Positions 23,249-35,100 of a stretch of DNA of 64,000 nt are shown here, piece by piece. Below the pieces are notes generated by a model. The model did no database searches and had not been told where the DNA came from. It was given only the letters and a program-made list of their open reading frames with translations. A program made the translations under genes and the position numbers. Numbering within the stretch: the stretch's first letter is position 1; each line of letters starts with the position of its first letter. The DNA is from Brevipalpus yothersi (taxonomy: Eukaryota; Arthropoda; Arachnida; Trombidiformes; Tenuipalpidae), in NCBI GenBank assembly GCA_003956705.1, contig QZCP01000120.1, positions 62,001 through 126,000 of the forward strand, given 5' to 3'.

Positions 23249-24525
23249 ATGCCAAACTCGCAGCAATCAGGCCCACGTTTGGCCAAAAAGATCAAAACTA
23301 AAACCAAACCGGAAGATGTCAAATGCAAAATATGTAAAGGGAGCTGTTCACCAAAATCGCCAAAAGGACCCAGTATATCATGTCATGTGTGTAAAACTGC
23401 ACAAGGTATGGTTAAAAAAACAATATTTCATAATGATCGCACATAACATGTTTATGTTTCATGCATAAAAGGGTGCGATGACGATGTGTATGAATTGTTT
23501 TGCATGACAGAGTTTAAATCAATCAATCTACTTGATCAAATTGTAAAATCTTCTCATCTTATTTTCAGCTCACAGTACATGTTTTCGCAATCGACTTAAC
23601 AAAAGACACACACGCACAGCATGGGAGTGCCTAGATTGTAAGCCATGTTTTCGTTGTGAAGAGGGTCCATCTGGAAACGTGAGTGGGGATTAAGATAAAA
23701 AAATGGAACTTTCTCATTCAAATCAGGATATCATCTAACCTCTTCTATATTTCTTTCCTTATTACAGAACCATATTGTGTACTGTATGCACTGTAAGGCC
23801 CCTTATCACTTCAAATGCGCTTTGGCACACTGGAGTAAGTTTTGGTCCAATTTTTGATAATCATCTCTACAATTACATGAAGCTATTACAAAACATCAAT
23901 AGTCGATGGACTCTAAACAATTATATATCATCATCTACTTTTCTGATCAAAATATTTTTCATTTATCATTGTAGAGAAAGGAATTTGTGTGGTATGCGAT
24001 AAATATCACCCAAACAAAAAAACACCAGAAGAAGAGAAAAGAGACTCGGCAAGGAAAGAAGAAATTGAGCTGGAAAGAGCAGCTTACGCAGCTGAATCAG
24101 TATCTTCATCCACTTCCAGTTCTTCTTCTGCCTCAACCTCAGCTTCAGTTTCTGTACCTACTTCTCCTACATCATCCCCTACTGAGACGACTACTTCTCA
24201 ATTGCGAATCAGTTTTCCTGGTTCCATAGAAACAATTTCATCATCTTTCGCCCCAGAAACCGATAGGAGTGGAAGAACGGAAAATGAAGATTTTAATATC
24301 GATACTTATGACTCAATTTCAAATTCAAATAATACAAGTAGTCATTCTAGCTCACAGCTCACAAAAAGTAAATCAAGTACCATCAACGATCTAATATATG
24401 ACGAACTTGATATTGGACACAATGTTTGGATAGTGAGCAATGAACCGACTATGGAAGTCTCAGAACCTCAAGCGAGCGTCCAAACGGTGAACCCTCAAGA
24501 TCTCCTCTCATCTATTCATGAGTAG
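23249..24525 (+). CDS. DPF protein, copy 2, truncated by in-frame stops and lacking SAM
   Basis: Four exons in phase: 23249-23405, 23569-23678, 23768-23834 and 23975-24525, giving 294 residues. The start (MPNSQQSG) differs from copy 1. The DPF is intact: CKIC, CHVC, HSTC, CLDC, CFRC, CMHC, YHFKC and CVVC. The last exon has a shortened Ser-rich segment and lacks the RSRKTRSATS region and the intron found in the other copies. It stops at TAG 24523-24525, where the paralogs have a Gln codon. The same frame then continues, clearly homologous to the paralogs (EASSEMEIDTESKAE), to a second stop at 24952-24954. Homology to the multi-DPF gene fades by about 25110. The SAM exon is absent. It is either a DPF-only protein with a short tail or a pseudogene whose 5' part has not yet decayed. 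Confidence 0.65.
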
Positions 24526-25110
24526 CATGCTCACTCAAACAATAAACAGATTGATGAGGCATCATCTGAAATGGAAATTGATACCGAATCAAAGGCCGAA
24601 AATCTCAATGGGAATGTTGACGAGCATAGTATTAACCCTCAATCAGATTCAAATGGTCGGTCCAATTCATCACAGGATCAATCAAAATTTTCTGACCCAC
24701 AAAATGCTCGTAAAGATGGAACAAACACACTCACAGAAATTAAAAACTCGATCAGATCCCAATCATCACCCTTTTCCACTTCTACTTCGACCCCCACCTC
24801 TGCTACAGTATCCATCTTAACTGCAAATATTACTCCTATTAGCACCTCTATTTCTGCTGATGATACCAGCCAACTAGATTTTCCTTCCTCTGTAACGGAC
24901 TCTTCCTTGAGTTTCTCCGAAATAGGCTCTGATATATGGATTAGTGACAGTTAAAATATTTATTCAGAACAAAAAAATTTCATTTCCCGTGTCAGAAACT
25001 GATTAGAAAACGAAAGGATGGAGAAGATGATGAAACCAGTAGTTGTGGTATCTTCAAAAGAAACTTTCTCATCCCTCCCTCTACCCTTTCACATATGTAC
25101 AGCAAATTAT
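24526..25110 (+). pseudogene. Decayed 3' part of copy 2
   Basis: In-frame continuation after the TAG of copy 2 that matches exon 27477-28328 of the multi-DPF gene (SSPFSTSTSTPTSATVSI and DFPSSVTDSSLSFS). A second nonsense codon (TAA at 24952) replaces a Leu codon. The segment around 25056-25100 matches the following intron of the multi-DPF gene. Confidence 0.7.
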
Positions 25111-25203
25111 CTTGTACTGCAAAGAGTACTAACAAGAGTGAGCGGCTCACAAGCAAAGCTATTCAGTAAATTTTCCAATTCTGAATCAGATTTTGTTCAA
25201 TTC

Positions 25204-25376
25204 GATAATTTTTGGCCACGAGATTAGACCTCTGAGATAATTTTTGGCCACCTTATCGCATCTGATAAGAGGAAAATTTTCATCTATCAGGCAGAAAAAC
25301 TGGTCAAATTGCAAGATATCAAGCTATCTGCCTATTTTGACCCGTTTTTCATCCAAATTATCGTGGCCAAAAATTA
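25204..25376. repeat. Small inverted-repeat element (MITE-like)
   Basis: TAATTTTTGGCCAC at 25206-25219 is matched by its exact complement at 25363-25376, and a second direct copy of GATAATTTTTGGCCAC lies at 25236-25251. The body has no coding potential. It lies between copy 2 and the duplicated promoter, so it may mark a recombination or insertion point. No target-site duplication was established. Confidence 0.5.
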
Positions 25377-25506
25377 ACGCACAAAAATGTTGTCGAGAAC
25401 ATATTTTCCAGCTCTGACTCTGAAAAAGCTACGAAAGCCGGAAAGCGTTTCACTTTTTCTGCCTAAGTGCTCACTATTGTTTCTACTCTTTGTTTTGAAC
25501 ACTCTT

Positions 25507-25775
25507 TATGTCCAATATCTTTGATTATGTTATTGATTTCATTACTTAGAGTGTTTACTAGGGTTGAATGTATATAGTGTGCGACTAAAACTTGACTCGA
25601 AAATTAAATTTGATGCGCGACATTGTTATTGAATAGTTACTTTGTTAGTGTGTGCTGGAAAGAGAGGGATCTTAGCAATAACGTGGTGTCCGTGATCAAT
25701 CAGTTCAATTTTATTGACATTTATCCCAGAATTTGTGTAACAAGAAAAGAAATGTTCAACATCATAAATCCGAAC
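25507..25775 (+). promoter_or_regulatory. Duplicated promoter/5' region of the multi-DPF gene
   Basis: Second copy of the block at 22707-22960, with long identical runs. It lies 30 bp upstream of the first ATG of the multi-DPF gene. The DPF exons that follow this block in copy 2 are missing here and a Ser-rich exon comes next, so a deletion or rearrangement joined the promoter to an internal exon. Confidence 0.55.
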
Positions 25776-25805
25776 GAGATTCTGTCAGCTTATACCATCT
25801 GAAAA

Positions 25806-28800
25806 ATGTTACAATCTGTATCTACTTCCACTTCTACTTCGGCCTCAACTTCGGCTTCAGTTTCAGCTTCTGGCTCTGCAACATCATCTACCTCAACTGC
25901 TACTTCTTCGAGTTTGAGGTCCCGTAAAACACGATCGGCTACAAGTAGAAATAACAGTTCGAAAAGTTCTACAGGTGACACTTCATCACCATCATCCTCA
26001 TCTTCTTTACCTTACAAAAGAGAAACTCGATCTCTTGTTAGACTTACAAGAAAGTCTGCGGGTGAATCAACTCCAGATGAGAATACACAAACAACTACCA
26101 GGAGTTCCAAAAGAGGCTATAAACACGCCCGTACAACGGTAATTTTTTGTTGTCTGCTAATTTAGATTCTAGATTTCAGTCTCTTACCTGGATCTTGTTC
26201 TTGTTTCTGAAATGCTCCATCTGATTGGCCCTCTGAATTTCAATAGGATATTGAGAAATCATTTGTACCCTATCTTCTGGGTCGATCAAATATTGGTTCA
26301 CATTCGGCCAAAAAGACCAAGAATGAAACCACAGTCAAAGGTGTAAAATGCGAAATATGTAAAGAAAGCCGTTCACCAAAATCACCCAGAGGAATATACT
26401 GGATATTATGTTGTGTGTGTAAGACTGTACAAGGTATGGCGAAAAAACAGTATTTGATGATGATCGCACATAACATGTTTATGTGTTTATGTGTAGGGAA
26501 ATTGATTTTCATTCATAATAGGTGCGATGACGATGTGTATGAATTGTTTTGCCTGATAGAGTGGAAATCAACCAATCTACTTGACCAAATTGTTAAAATC
26601 TTCTTCTTATCTTATTTTCAGCTCACATTACATGTGTACGCAATCAGCTTGACAAAAGACACACACGCACAGTATGGAAGTGCCTAGACTGTAAGCCATG
26701 TTTCCGCTGTGAAGAGGGTCGATCCGAAAACGTAAGTGATAATTGAGATAAAGAAATGAGATTTTCTGATTCAAATTGGAATATATTCTAACCTCTTCTG
26801 CATCTCTTTACTTATTACAGAACCCTATTGTGTCATGTAGGTACTGTAAGGCTCCTTATCACTTCAAATGCGCATTGGCACACTGGAGTAAGTTTTGATG
26901 ATTTAATTTCTGATGATCATTTTTACAATTACAGGAAGCTATTACAAACATCAATAATTGATGGACTCTAAATAATTATATATTTTTTATATATAAATTA
27001 TCATCATAGAGAGAGTGTGTGTGGTATGCGATAAATACCATCTAAACAGAAAAACACAGGATAAATCAGCATCTACTTCGACATCAACCTCGGCATCAGT
27101 TTCAGCCCCTACTACAGCATCTACCTCGAATGCAACTACTACTTCTTCAAGTTTGAGGTCCCGTAAAACACGATCAGCTACCAGTAGAAAAAACAGCTTG
27201 AAAAGTTCTACAGGTGACACTTCATCACCATCTCCATCAACTTACAATAGAGAAACTCGATCTCTTGTTAGACTTACAAGAAAGTCTGCTGGTGAATCAA
27301 CTCCAGATGGAAATTCACAAACATCTACCAGGAGTTCCAAAAGAGGCAATAAACACGCCCGTACAACGGTAATTTTTTGTTTTCTGCTAATATAAATTCT
27401 AGATTTAAGTATCTCACTTGGATTTTGTTCTTGTTTCTGAAATGCTCCATCTGATTATCCATTTCTCATTTAACAGGCTAAAAAGACAAAAAGAGAAGTG
27501 GACGATAGTGAGAAAAAAATTAAAACTGGTTACAAGGAAACGAAAAATGAAGGAGGTGATAATGTGAACAGATCTTATTCTCCAAGTTTGAGCGATAATA
27601 CAAGTATTCCATCTGGATCACAGCCTCAAGAAAGTCAAGCAAGCATCGCCAACGATCTTGATCCTGATGAACCTAATGTTGAAGATAATGTTGATTTAGA
27701 TAACGATGACCCAGCTTTTGAAGTTTCAGAACCTCAAGGGAGCGTTGTACCCATGGACGCATCTATTGATGATCGACCGACCCATGATGAGAACTCTTCA
27801 GAAACACCAACAGACAATAAACAAAATGACGAGGCATCACCTAAAATGGAAATCGATACTAAGTCGAAGGCTGAGGAATTTGATGAGGGAGTTGGCGAGC
27901 CTATTACCAACACTCAATCAGATTCCAATCGTGGGTCCAATTCATCACAGGGTCAATCGATTAGTAATATTTCAAACCCACATAATGCTTGTAAAGATGG
28001 AACAAGTACACTCACAGAAATTGAAAATTCTATCAGATCGCAATCATCACCCTTTTCCACTTCTACTTCGATCCCCACCTCCGCTCTAGTTCCACCTTCT
28101 ACCTCTGCTACAGTATCCATCTTAACTGCAAATATTACTTCTATTAGCACCTCTATTTCTGCTGATGATACCAGCCAACTAGATTTTCCTTCCTCTGTAA
28201 CGGACTCTTCTTTGAGCTTCTCCCAAATTATCTCTGATATATGGACTAGTGACAGTTTGGATGTTTATTCAGAACAAGAAACATCAGAAGATGAATGTGT
28301 CTGTTGTGGTGCGCCTTTCACAAGAGTGGTGAGTCTTGATCGAAATTTTTCTACCAATTTGGCAGCTCTTATTCATAAAAGAAACTTCCTCATCCATCCC
28401 TCTACCCCTTCACACATTACAGGAAGGTATCTGTAATTGGTGCAAGGGCTCTTATCACTTTGAATGCGGTGAAGGAAGTAAGTTTTTATCTCAACCTTGC
28501 CAACTGTGTTCGATTACCTAGCAGCTTTAACCATACAAATCAGTTGTTTTCTAACTGAAGAAAACTAAGAAAAACTTTCCTTATCAAATTATTTTCTCTC
28601 ATCTTCATAGGAATTTGCGGGTTTTGCTACGACCCAAACAAAGAGGTAAACATATTTAACACGATAAACCAACTTAGTCTCAATTCTGATTTTAAAATCC
28701 ATTCTATAGATCAAAACGACAGCTGCAGAACGAGATGACTACTATGAATCTGATTTTGGTTGTGATTCCAATTATGGTGAAGAAAAAATTGAAAATGATA

Positions 28801-31800
28801 ACCATGAGTGGGAGGAAAATGATGAGAATGATACAATGGATAGTTTCTCTTCTGTCAGTTTGAATGATAGTATAGGTATTTCTTCTGCATCACATCCTGA
28901 AGAAAGCATCACAGATGATCTCACCGATGAAGAACTTCCGAATATTGGAGACCCTGATGATAAACGTAAAGTATTGATATGTGGAAAGAACGTCAAATCA
29001 TGCTCTTCCTGTGGTTTTATGCGATGTAAGGGCTCAGAAAAATATTTTACAATTATTTGTTAGTGTAATAATTTAGCATTCAACACAAATTCTTGCCTTC
29101 ATGGATTGTTCTTTCTTCACTGAATGAGAACTAACTCATCAAATGGTATCAATTGATAAGGTTCTTTCTTTCCTTGTTTCAGTTCTTGACCATTGGTCGT
29201 CTTGGTTTATTGGTCAAGGTTTACCGTTGTGTATGTGTAAGGTATTTCGTGATGGTATGCATCTAGAACACTATTTCTTCATACAATTCTCTTGCTGAAA
29301 TCTGTTAGAGACTCGTATATTTTTTCTAAGCTAAGTTTTTAATCTCGCCATTGCAGGAATACCCAGCGAGCCCATTATATCATGTCAGAAATGTAGAAAA
29401 ACTAAAGGTATGTTCAAAAACTAAATGATTTCAGAGAAAATCTCTGATTGTACGTTCGAAAATTGACTCCTATTCATTATATACATGATATTTTTGGATT
29501 GTTCTTCTCTAGGGTATTAAAATCAAAATATTAGTACAGAGTATTCTTTTCTCTTTCAGTTCGCAGTGCATGCAAAAAAAATCGTCTTTCCAAGAGAAAA
29601 ATCAGAGTAGAGAAATGCTCAGTTTGTCAACCATGTTTCCGCTGTGGTAAGTCGAGCCGAAAAGTAAGTACTTTATGACAGTTACATCAGGTTCTTCATT
29701 CCTGACCGAGTTTTAATATACACTCCTTTGCTCTGATCGTCACAGAAGGCTACGGTGTACTGTTTGTCTTGCGAGGAACTTTATCACTACCCATGTTTTG
29801 ATAAGCACTGTAAGTTTTGATCTTTCTGATCCATTCTCCAATTGGGTAGAGAATCTCAGTGTCTCTGTATTCTCGAGAATATATCGATTGATATTTTCCG
29901 AATATATCGTTTATCTAATTTGAGTTTTACCCACCTATTTACTCAGGGAGAAGAAACGCTGATAAATGCGATAAATACCATCTAAGCAAAAAAACCCCAC
30001 TTTCGGGCAAAAAGACCAAAACTGAAACCAAAGCCGAAGATATAAAATGCGAAATATGTAAAGAAAGCTGTTCACCAAAATCACCAAAAGGACCCAGTAT
30101 ATCATGTCATGTGTGTAAGACTGTACAAGGTATGGCGAAAAAACAATATTTAATAATGATCGCACATAACATGTTTATGTGTAGGGTAATTGATTTTCAT
30201 TCATAATAGGTGCGATGAAGATATGTAGATATTGTTTGACAGAGTGGAAATCAATCAATTTACTTGATCAAATTGTAAAATCTTCTTCTTATCTTATTTT
30301 CAGCTCACGATACATGTGTACGCAATCAGCTTAACAAAAGACACACACGCACAGTATGGAAGTGCCTAGACTGTAAGCCATGTTTCCGTTGTGAAGAGGG
30401 TCGATCCGAAAACGTAAGTGATAATTAAGATGGAGAGATGAAACTTTCTCATTCAAATCAGGATATCTTCTAACCTCTTCTGCATCTCTTTACTTATTAC
30501 AGAACAATACTGTGTACTGTACATACTGTAAGGCTCCTTATCACTTCAAATGCGCTTCGGCACACTGGGGTAAGTTTTGATGATTCAATTTCTGATGATC
30601 ATCTCTACACTTACATGAAGCTATTACAAATATCAATAACTGATGGACTCTAAACAATTACATGTCATCTACTTTTCTGACGAAAATATTTCTCATTTAT
30701 CATTATAGAGAAAGGATTCTGTGTGGTATGCGATAAATACCATCCGAACAAAAAAATATCAGCAGAAAAGAGAAGAGAGTTGGCTAGGAAAAGAGAAATC
30801 GAGCTGAAAAGAGCAGCTAACGCAGCTAGATCAGCATCTACTTCTGCATCTACTTCCACTTCTACTTCGGCCTCAACCTCGGCTTCAGTTTCGGCTTCTG
30901 CCTCTGCTACAGCCTCTCCCTCCACTGCAACTACTACTTCTACTAGCACCTCTGTTCCTACACCTGAAGAGACCAAGAAATCTGGAGCATCTTTGTTAAC
31001 TGGGCCTAGTTCGAGTTCCCGTAAAACACGATCGGCTACCAGTAGCAATAACAGCTTCAAAAGTTCTACAGGTGACACTTCATCACCATCATCCTCATCT
31101 TCATTACTTTACAAGCGAGAAAATCGGGCTCTTGGTCGACTCAGAAGGTCTGCGGGTGAGCAAACTCCAGATGAGAATTCACAAACATCTACCAGGAGCT
31201 CCAAAAGAGGCAATAAACATACCCGTTCAACGGTAATTCTTTGTTGTCCGCTAACCTAAATTATGGATTTCAGTATCTTACTTGAATCTTGTTCTTGTTT
31301 CTGTAATGCTCCATCTGATTATCCATTTCTCATTTAACAGGCAAAAAAGGCGAAAAGAGATGTGGACTCTGAATCTAATTCTGGCTCCCATGTTGGGGAT
31401 AGTGAGAAAAAAATTGAAACCAATAACGAGGAAGAGGAAGAGGAAACGAAAAATGAAAGAGATGATGAGATGAACAGATCTTCTTCTTCAAGTCTGAATG
31501 ATAGTACGAGTATTCTTTCTAGATCACAGCCCCAAGAAAGTCAAGCAAGCATCGCCAACGATCTTGATCCTGATGAACCTAATGTTGAAGATAATGTTGA
31601 TTTGGATAACGATGACCCAGCTTCTGAAGTTTCAGAACCTCAAGGGAACGTTGTACCCATGGACGCATCTATTGATGAACAACCTGGTCATAATGAGGAC
31701 TCTTCAGAAACACTGACCGACAATAAGGAAATTGACGAGGCATCACCTACGATGGAAATCGATACTGAACCGAAGGTTGAGAATCTTGATGAGGAAGTTG

Positions 31801-33475
31801 GCGAGCCTATTTCCAACCTTCAATCAGATTCCAATAGTAGGTCCAATTCATCAGAGGGTCAATCGATTAGTAAAATTTCAAACCCTTATAATGCTTGTAA
31901 AGATGGAACAAGTACACTCACACAAATTGAAAACTCGATCAGATCCCAATCATCACCCTTTTCCACTTCTACTTCGACCCCCACCTCTGCTCTAGTTCCA
32001 CCTTCCACCTCTGCTACAGTATCCACCTTAACTGCAAATATTACTTCTGCTAGCACCTCTTTTCCTACACCTGAAGAGACCAAGAAATCTGGAGCATCCT
32101 TGTTAACTGGGCCTAGTTCGAGTTCCCATAAAACACTATTGGCTACCAGTAGCGATAACAGCTTGAAAAGTTCTACAGGGGACACTTCATCACCATCATC
32201 CTCATCTTCATTACCTTACAAAAGAGAAACTCGATCTCTTGCTCGACTTAGAAAGTCTGCGGGTGAATCAACTCCAGATGAGAATACACAAACAACTACC
32301 AGGAGTTCCAAAAGAGGCTATAAACACTCCCCTTCAACGGTAATTTTCCGATGTCCGCTAATTGGAATTATAGATCTCAGTATCTCACTTTGATCTTGTT
32401 TCTGAAATGCTCCATCTGATTATCCATTTCTCATTTAACAGGCAAAAAAGACAAAAAGAGATGTTGACGATAGTGAGAAAAAAATCGTAACTGATAACGA
32501 GGGAACGAAAAATGAAGGAGGTGATAAGATGAACCGATCTTCTTCAAGTTTGAATGATAGTACGAGTATTCCTTCTGGATCACAGCCTCAAGAAAGTCAA
32601 GCAAGCATCGCCAACGATCTTGATCCTGATGAACCTAATGTTGAAGAAAATGTTGATTTAGATAACGATGACCCAGCTTCTGAAGTTTCAGAACCTCAAG
32701 GGAGCGTTGTACCCATGGACGCATCTATTGATGATCAACCGACCCATGATGAGGACTCTTCAGAAACACCAACAGACAATAAACAAAATGACGAAGCATC
32801 ATCTAAAATGGAAATCGATACTAAGTCGAAGGCTGAGAATCTTGATGAGGATGCTGACAACAAGTCTGTCTCCGACTCTCAATCGGTTTCGAACAATAAG
32901 CTCGATTCATCACAGGATCAATTGGTCAATGAAGCTCCGAAAGTTCCAAATGCTCGTAGAGATTCAACAAATGCTGTCAATGCTGATAACTTGCTTGAGA
33001 AATCTGAAACAACTAATAAATCGACCACAGACCCCCAAATGAATGGTAGTGATAAAGCTCCATCAGGGGTTTCTTCAAGAATCATGAAGGATGCGAATGG
33101 GTCTGCGAAATTGAAGTCTGCTCTTTTCGAAAGGTAAGTAGAAAACTTTCCAGATTCCAATGTTTGATGAAGCCCAGACGTAATCTCGTTCTCAAACAAC
33201 CTTAATTTCACAGAATTTACAAAGTCGGAGGACTTTTACCAGCTGAAACATCAGATTGGACCGTTGACGATGTTAGAGATTTCATCAAGTTCTTAGGTTT
33301 CCCAAAAGAAGCTGAAAATTTCGTTACAAATCAGATAGATGGCAAAAGTTTGCTGCTTTTAACGCGTCAAGATGTTTTGACTGGATTTAAAATGAAACTA
33401 GGACCAGCGCTCAAAATATTTGCCCACATCTGTCTCCAACGGAAGAAGCCGTCTCTCCTTCTAGAAGATCAATGA
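25806..33475 (+). CDS. Multi-PHD/DPF + SAM fusion protein (about 1813 residues)
   Basis: Twenty exons remain in phase: 25806-26138, 26247-26433, 26622-26731, 26821-26887, 27010-27368, 27477-28328, 28423-28477, 28611-28645, 28710-29025, 29183-29254, 29357-29407, 29560-29663, 29746-29809, 29947-30129, 30304-30413, 30503-30569, 30709-31232, 31341-32339, 32442-33133 and 33214-33475. Domains in order are a Ser-rich start; an intact DPF (residues 146-239); Ser-rich and acidic linkers; a lone PHD (626-660: CVCC, CNWC, YHFEC, CGFC); a degenerate DPF (788-876); an intact DPF (903-996); a Ser-rich exon; two acidic exons; and a SAM domain (about 1742-1803). Exon 29947-30129 fuses the end of the degenerate DPF to the start of the last DPF, which is strong evidence that these modules are one gene. 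As with copy 1, a chromatin reader or scaffold role is inferred. The 5' start is the weakest point: the first exon may be non-coding or spliced differently, or the unit may be two transcripts. Confidence 0.7.
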
Positions 33476-33753
33476 TGGAATCGAAATTTGTTTGAAATTC
33501 CATTCTAATTACTACTCTTCTGTAATCGCGGGTACACTACCAAAAATTCGAAACTAGCGATGCTCATGAGCTCAGCTACTTTATTATAGGGTAAAAATAT
33601 TATAATTTTGCTGACTATATCTCGCTCCAAATTGGAAGAAAAATTAATTATTATAAAGTCTTCGAAGAAATTGTTCTCACTCGGATGAAATTCTCATAAA
33701 TGTAAACAAATGTATGATCAAAACAAATCGATCAAAAATGAAGATGAGGTCTA

Positions 33754-33759
33754 TTTATT
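33754..33759 (-). terminator. Polyadenylation signal for NSMCE2
   Basis: AATAAA on the minus strand about 70 bases past the NSMCE2 stop. Another AATAAA overlaps the stop codon itself. Confidence 0.5.
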
Positions 33760-33828
33760 AGAACTATCGAGAAAGTTGTTTCATGATTAGGAAGTAGTTG
33801 AGGGGGAGGAGTCCTCATTTGAGAAATT

Positions 33829-35100
33829 TTATTCACTAGAACCATCAGAATCACCGGAATCTACCTCCTCATTTTGATTGACTACTGCTTCATTTATTTC
33901 GATTTCCTCCTCTTCGGATTCATCATCTTCTCCAGCGAGAGCTCGAATCCGAACAATCTTCAGTCTCATGGCCTCATCGTCTTCTAGATCTTCTTTCCTC
34001 AGATGCTTGTTATTACATCCGATGGTGGGGCATCTAAATCAGATAGAAAATTTCAAGTGAATATCCCTTCAGTTGATCAGACAGAGAACTCACCTTGGTT
34101 TAGTTCTTGTTCCTGTTCTAGATTGAATATAAGCGAGAACACCTTTCTTATCGTATACATGGCCACAAGTTTTATTTTTGACTGGATTTCTGATCTTCTT
34201 ATTGGTAAACGGATCAACGGGAACAGTTTCAACCTCATCAGCTTGTATATCTTCGTCCGGGAAAAGAGAGCTATCGTCACCTCGTAAAATTCTTTTTAGC
34301 TCTTTTACACGTGGATTTTTCGCTATGGTCGCTTTTGATGGAGCTTTTATAGCAGTTATCTTTTCCCCGAGAAGATCTCTCGCCCCTTCCATGATAGCTG
34401 CATCATTTTTATTCAATTTTTTCGTAGGCCTTTTTTTTGGTTGGGCTTTCTCTTTTTCTTTATCAGCTCTTCCTCCTCTTTTTCGACGAGAGCCATCCAT
34501 TGGATCATCTCCTTCACCTGAGTCTGTTGAATCCTCATTTTCATTCTGAGAATTGTGATTCAACTCGTTTTCCCTTGCCTGTTCAGCTTCTCTCATCAGA
34601 TCTTCTTCTCGAGCATCATGATCTTTAATACGACGCCAAGTTTCTTCGAGCTAAGAGATTCAATTAAGGAGATAAGTTTCAGGGTAATAATATCAACAAG
34701 TTTTGTTCTCATCACTTACCTCATGTAGACTAGCTTCATATGCTATCACTTCCGAGTCCAAGCGAGCATTCAAAGCGACCACAGATTTCATATGTTCAAC
34801 CAATTTAGCATTCACTGACTTATCTTCTTCAACATCAAATTGATTCTTTATGATAGCCACTTCTTTGGCATTCTTCATGATCGATTCTTCAACATCTTTC
34901 ATCAAATCCTTTATCTCTTTAACTTCATTACTTTGAGCTGTGAAACGTTGAATACGTGCATTTTGTGATGCCAAAAAATTAAGCCCTTGAGATATAGCTC
35001 GATCCAAAAAATGTTCACCATTATTTTGTGTTATTGATAGACGACTTGTAGATGCACGTGGAACTCGGAAAGAAGATGAAAAAGAACTTGTTTGAGACAT
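33829..35100 (-). CDS. NSMCE2: E3 SUMO-protein ligase NSE2 (SMC5/6 complex)
   Basis: Three exons: 35100-34720, 34650-34094 and 34033-33829, in phase, giving 380 residues (vertebrate NSMCE2 is about 250). The N-terminal half is helical and rich in charged residues (EVKEIKDLMKDVEESIMK), as expected for the arm that binds SMC5. A long basic/acidic linker follows (SRRKRGGRADKEKEKAQPKK). The C-terminal SP-RING has DPFTNKKIRNPVKNK, then C289-G-H291 and C314-P-T-I-G-C319, followed by NNKHLRKEDLEDDEAM, as in NSE2. The SP-RING loads SUMO from the E2 onto targets during DNA repair. An acidic tail of about 50 residues follows, which is longer than usual. The ATG is the first in the frame and begins MSQTSSFSSS. 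The gene is divergent from melted, 1.86 kb away. Confidence 0.88.
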
